Positions 61,101 through 64,000 of a stretch of DNA of 64,000 bases are shown here, one piece after another; within the stretch, counting starts at the first letter, position 1; every line of letters starts with the position of its first letter. Position numbers and translations under genes: made by a program. Origin of the DNA: Acephala macrosclerotiorum (Eukaryota > Ascomycota > Leotiomycetes > Helotiales > Mollisiaceae); assembly GCA_014904845.1 (NCBI GenBank), contig MU119220.1:310001-374000 (forward strand), read 5' to 3'. The notes beneath the pieces were generated by a model. It had not been told where the DNA came from and did no database searches. It saw only the letters and a list, made by a program, of their open reading frames with translations.

Positions 61101-63733
61101 TTACGAATTTTTTATTGTTTTCGTTTTATTTTTTAAAATTAAATTTTTTTATATTTAAAATAAAAATATTAAAAATATCTATTTTATTTTCACTTTCAAA
61201 TTTTTTTACTTTTTTTTTATAAATTAAAAAAGTTTAATAATTTATTGTAAAAACGTATTTTTTATAGTAAAAATAAATTTCGTTTTTGAATTTCTCGTAT
61301 ATTTATCGTTTTTTTTCTAGAGAATATTTTGTAGATTAACAATTTATTTTTTTATAAATATAGTACTTTTTTTTTTTCGAATAATTTTTTTGATCGTATT
61401 TATCGTATTTCTAATTTTTGTAATCGTGATTATATTTACTTTGATCGCGTTTATTACTACGATTTTTATTTATTTTATATTTATCGTATTTATAATCAAC
61501 AAAATAAATATTAAAATTTAATTATTTTATATTTCGTTTTTTTTAATTAATTAAATAATATAACGCAATTAATATTAAATTTTTTTTAATATATTTTTAG
61601 AATTTGTAAAATATATATAACATTTTTTAATATTATTATAAACTCGTAAAATACAATTTTTTATATTATTATTTTTACGATTTTTTTTTAATTGTTTTTT
61701 TCGAATTTATTATAATTTATTAAACAATAATTCGAAATTTTCGATTAATTTTTTTGTAAAAAATCTTTTAATAATATCTCGTAAAATAACTTTTTTTTAT
61801 TTTTTTTAATATATTATTAAAATATATAAAATTTCGAATTTAATTTTTATATATTTAATAATTTTTTCAAATGAACAATTATTATTGAAAATATTATTCA
61901 AATAAAAATTTTATATTTATTTTTTTAATATAATCAAAAACGCTTTTTTATATATATTTAATATAATATTTATATTATCGCAATAAATTCAAAATAATTT
62001 CAATTTTTTATTGAAAAAATCGTAAATTGCTTTTTTATATTTATTATTATTATTAAAATAAAATTTTTTCAAATTATTAAATTTTTTAATTATTTGATTC
62101 TTTGAATTTCATTTTTTTATATCGTACGATTAATATTTGTCGTAAATTTCTTATTGCGAATAATCGATTTTTTAAAATTTATAATCGTTTTATTATATAT
62201 TAAAAAATTGAAAAATTTATTACTATAAAAAATTTAATTTTAATAAATTTTGTATTTACTCGAGAATTTATTTATAATATTAATTTCTTATTATTTTTTC
62301 TCAAAAAAATAATTTTTTTTCAAATATTATTATTTGAAATCGATTTATTTTATAATATATCATAATATTGTATTTGTTTTTTATTTCAATAAAATTTTCA
62401 ATAATATTTTCGAGTTTTTAAAATAACGATTTCGAAAATATATATATTTTATTTTTATTTCGAAATACTTTTTATTATAATTTTTAATTTATATTTAAAA
62501 TTTTAAAAATTATTTTCTCGTTTTCTCGAATTAATATTTTTTAAACTTTTTACAAATTTGATTACCAAATAATAAATATTTTTTATTTAAATTTTAATCT
62601 ATAAAATTTGTTTAAAATAATTAAATTTAATCGAAATTAATTATTTGAATTAAATCGAAAATTGAATTTTTTTTTTTTTCAATTATTATTATATTTTTAT
62701 ATTTAATCAAATTATATATTACTATTATTTTTAAATAAAAAAATCAATTTATTAAATTAATTTTTCACGTGAAATATAAATATTATTATTTTTAAAATAA
62801 TTTTTTAAACAAAAAAATCAATTTATTAATAATTATTTTAAAATGTATTATTTTTTAATTTTTAAAATTGTTTTAATAAAATTCTTATAAAATATTATTT
62901 CTATATTTTAATTCTTTAAATACATAGAATTTATATAAAATAAAATTATTAATAATAAATTCATTCAAATTTAATTACTAAAAATCGATTTATTTTTCGT
63001 ATTTATTTTTATTGTAATAAAATAAATTTTTTTTTTTTATATATTTATTTGATTTAATTTTATTTAATAACGAAAAAATTATTGTAATTATTTGTAATTT
63101 ATCGTATTTAATATTAAATAATAAAAATATATTCAAAAACAATAAAACGCTTTTTAAAAAAATTTTATTTTCGTTTTAAATATCAATTTTTATTATTTTA
63201 AAATATCGATTTATATTTAATAAATTTATTTATTTTAATATAAATTTATTTGTTTATATATAAAATATAAATAAAAATTCAAATTAATCGTAATTTAAAT
63301 ATATTTCAAATAATATAAAAATTTATTGTTTTTAAAAAAAAAACGCAATATATAATACTTTTTATCGTTTTAATTATTAATTTAAAAAAAATAAAATTTT
63401 TATAATCGATTTTTTTATCGTATATAATAAACACAAATCAAAAAAAGTGTAATTAAAATTCTAATAATTATTTTTTCAAATTTTTAGTATTATACGCAAA
63501 ATCTCTCAAATATCGAAAAAAATATAAAACGTAAAATTTTTAAATATCGAAAAAATTATATTTTTTTACATAAAATTTTTTTAATATTTTTTCGTAAAAT
63601 TTTTCAAATATCGAAAAAAAATTAAACATACACTTTTAAATTTCGAAAAAATATATATTTTTTTATACAAAAACTTTTTTTAATTTAAATTTTATTATTT
63701 TGTATTCAATTAATAAAATTAAATACTAATCAA

Positions 63734-63932
63734 TATTAATAATATTAAAATACTCGAGTATATCAATATATCACGTTCAATAATCGTAGTCTTTACGTAT
63801 TGAATATAAAAATTGTTAATTGTTTAAAGAACTAAATCTAAAATCGAAAGTATTGATATACTCTCAAGTCCTACGCTAGCTCTCCTTATCTAGGGCACGT
63901 GATAAGCACGTGCATATATCCCGACATTTATA
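63734..63932 (+). repeat. LTR, right copy (199 bp)
   Basis: Aligns with 54267-54466 over its length, including GAGTATATCAATATATCACG and CACGTGATAAGCACGTGC. The ends are mutated (TATTAATA...CATTTATA). Confidence 0.8.
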
Positions 63933-64000
63933 TTAAATCATAATATATTTCAAACTCGAAAGATTTTGATTTTATTTTACTAAAGTTATAATAAATCAAA

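Larger units (their letters stand above)
54267..63932. mobile_element. Probable LTR retroelement, ancient and degraded (9.67 kb including a nested element)
   Basis: Two ~200-bp direct repeats (54267-54466 and 63734-63932) have LTR-like ends. The interior is decayed beyond recognition. Removing the nested 2.2-kb element leaves about 7.5 kb, a normal LTR-element size. Flanking 5-mers (TTTAT, TTAAA) do not match, so the pairing as one element is inferred from order and spacing. Confidence 0.5.
53690..64000. repeat. Second AT-rich, RIP-like mutated block (continues past window)
   Basis: Composition switches abruptly near 53.69 kb, shortly after a CACGTG at 53669. The interior is almost free of C outside CpG, apart from LTR cores. 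No gene is supported; ORFs at 56519-56785 (-) and 59689-59904 (+) are low-complexity Asn/Ile/Lys/Phe. It contains one LTR pair 9.5 kb apart and a nested small LTR element. Confidence 0.85.

Overview
The window looks like a filamentous ascomycete (Pezizomycotina). Genes contain short introns of about 45-90 bp with GTAHGT donors, CTRAC-type branch sites and YAG acceptors. The protein families are typical of these fungi: a C2H2/protein-kinase fusion, an F-box-like protein, a CYP504-like P450, an ACS-family transporter, a DUF3716-like Cys module and an NCS1 permease relic. Base composition is sharply two-state. Gene-bearing DNA of ordinary composition alternates with very AT-rich blocks that carry the signature of RIP-like (repeat-induced) cytosine mutation. 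No species is claimed.

Layout. 1-6.1 kb: 3' end of a conserved unknown gene (+), a 1,127-aa zinc-finger/protein-kinase gene (-, three exons) and a 204-aa two-TM protein (+). 6.1-9.7 kb: a transition zone with a degraded hAT transposase split by small LTR-like insertions, two with perfect 5-bp target duplications, and an orphan gene start. 9.68-10.3 kb: five copies of a ~113-126 bp tandem repeat. 10.4-34.5 kb: AT-rich block with two near-full-length but dead Ty1/copia elements (11.5-17.9 kb, +; 23.4-29.7 kb, -) set in older, more decayed DNA with traces of Ty3/gypsy. The tandem repeat reappears, mutated, on the far side at 34.5 kb. 34.8-38 kb: GC-rich and 48-bp repeats, then a Cys-rich DUF3716-like gene followed by an odd run of tiny intron-bounded exons. 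39.6-50.2 kb: three well-formed genes (P450 -, F-box-like -, ACS transporter +). 50.3-53.6 kb: a decayed region with a perfect-armed hairpin and a stop-riddled NCS1 permease pseudogene. 53.7-64 kb: second AT-rich block with an LTR pair 9.5 kb apart and a nested 2.2-kb element that ends in a tandem pair of LTRs.

The intact genes look like housekeeping, regulatory or catabolic genes. Nothing makes them a cluster, although a phenylacetate-type P450 and an organic-anion transporter lie within 11 kb. The most informative signals are structural: layered repeat insertions, the repeat bounding the AT-rich block on both sides, cytosine surviving almost only in CpG, and a CACGTG motif in every recognisable LTR family.

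All exon joins were worked out by eye from splice signals and reading-frame continuity. None is supported by transcripts.
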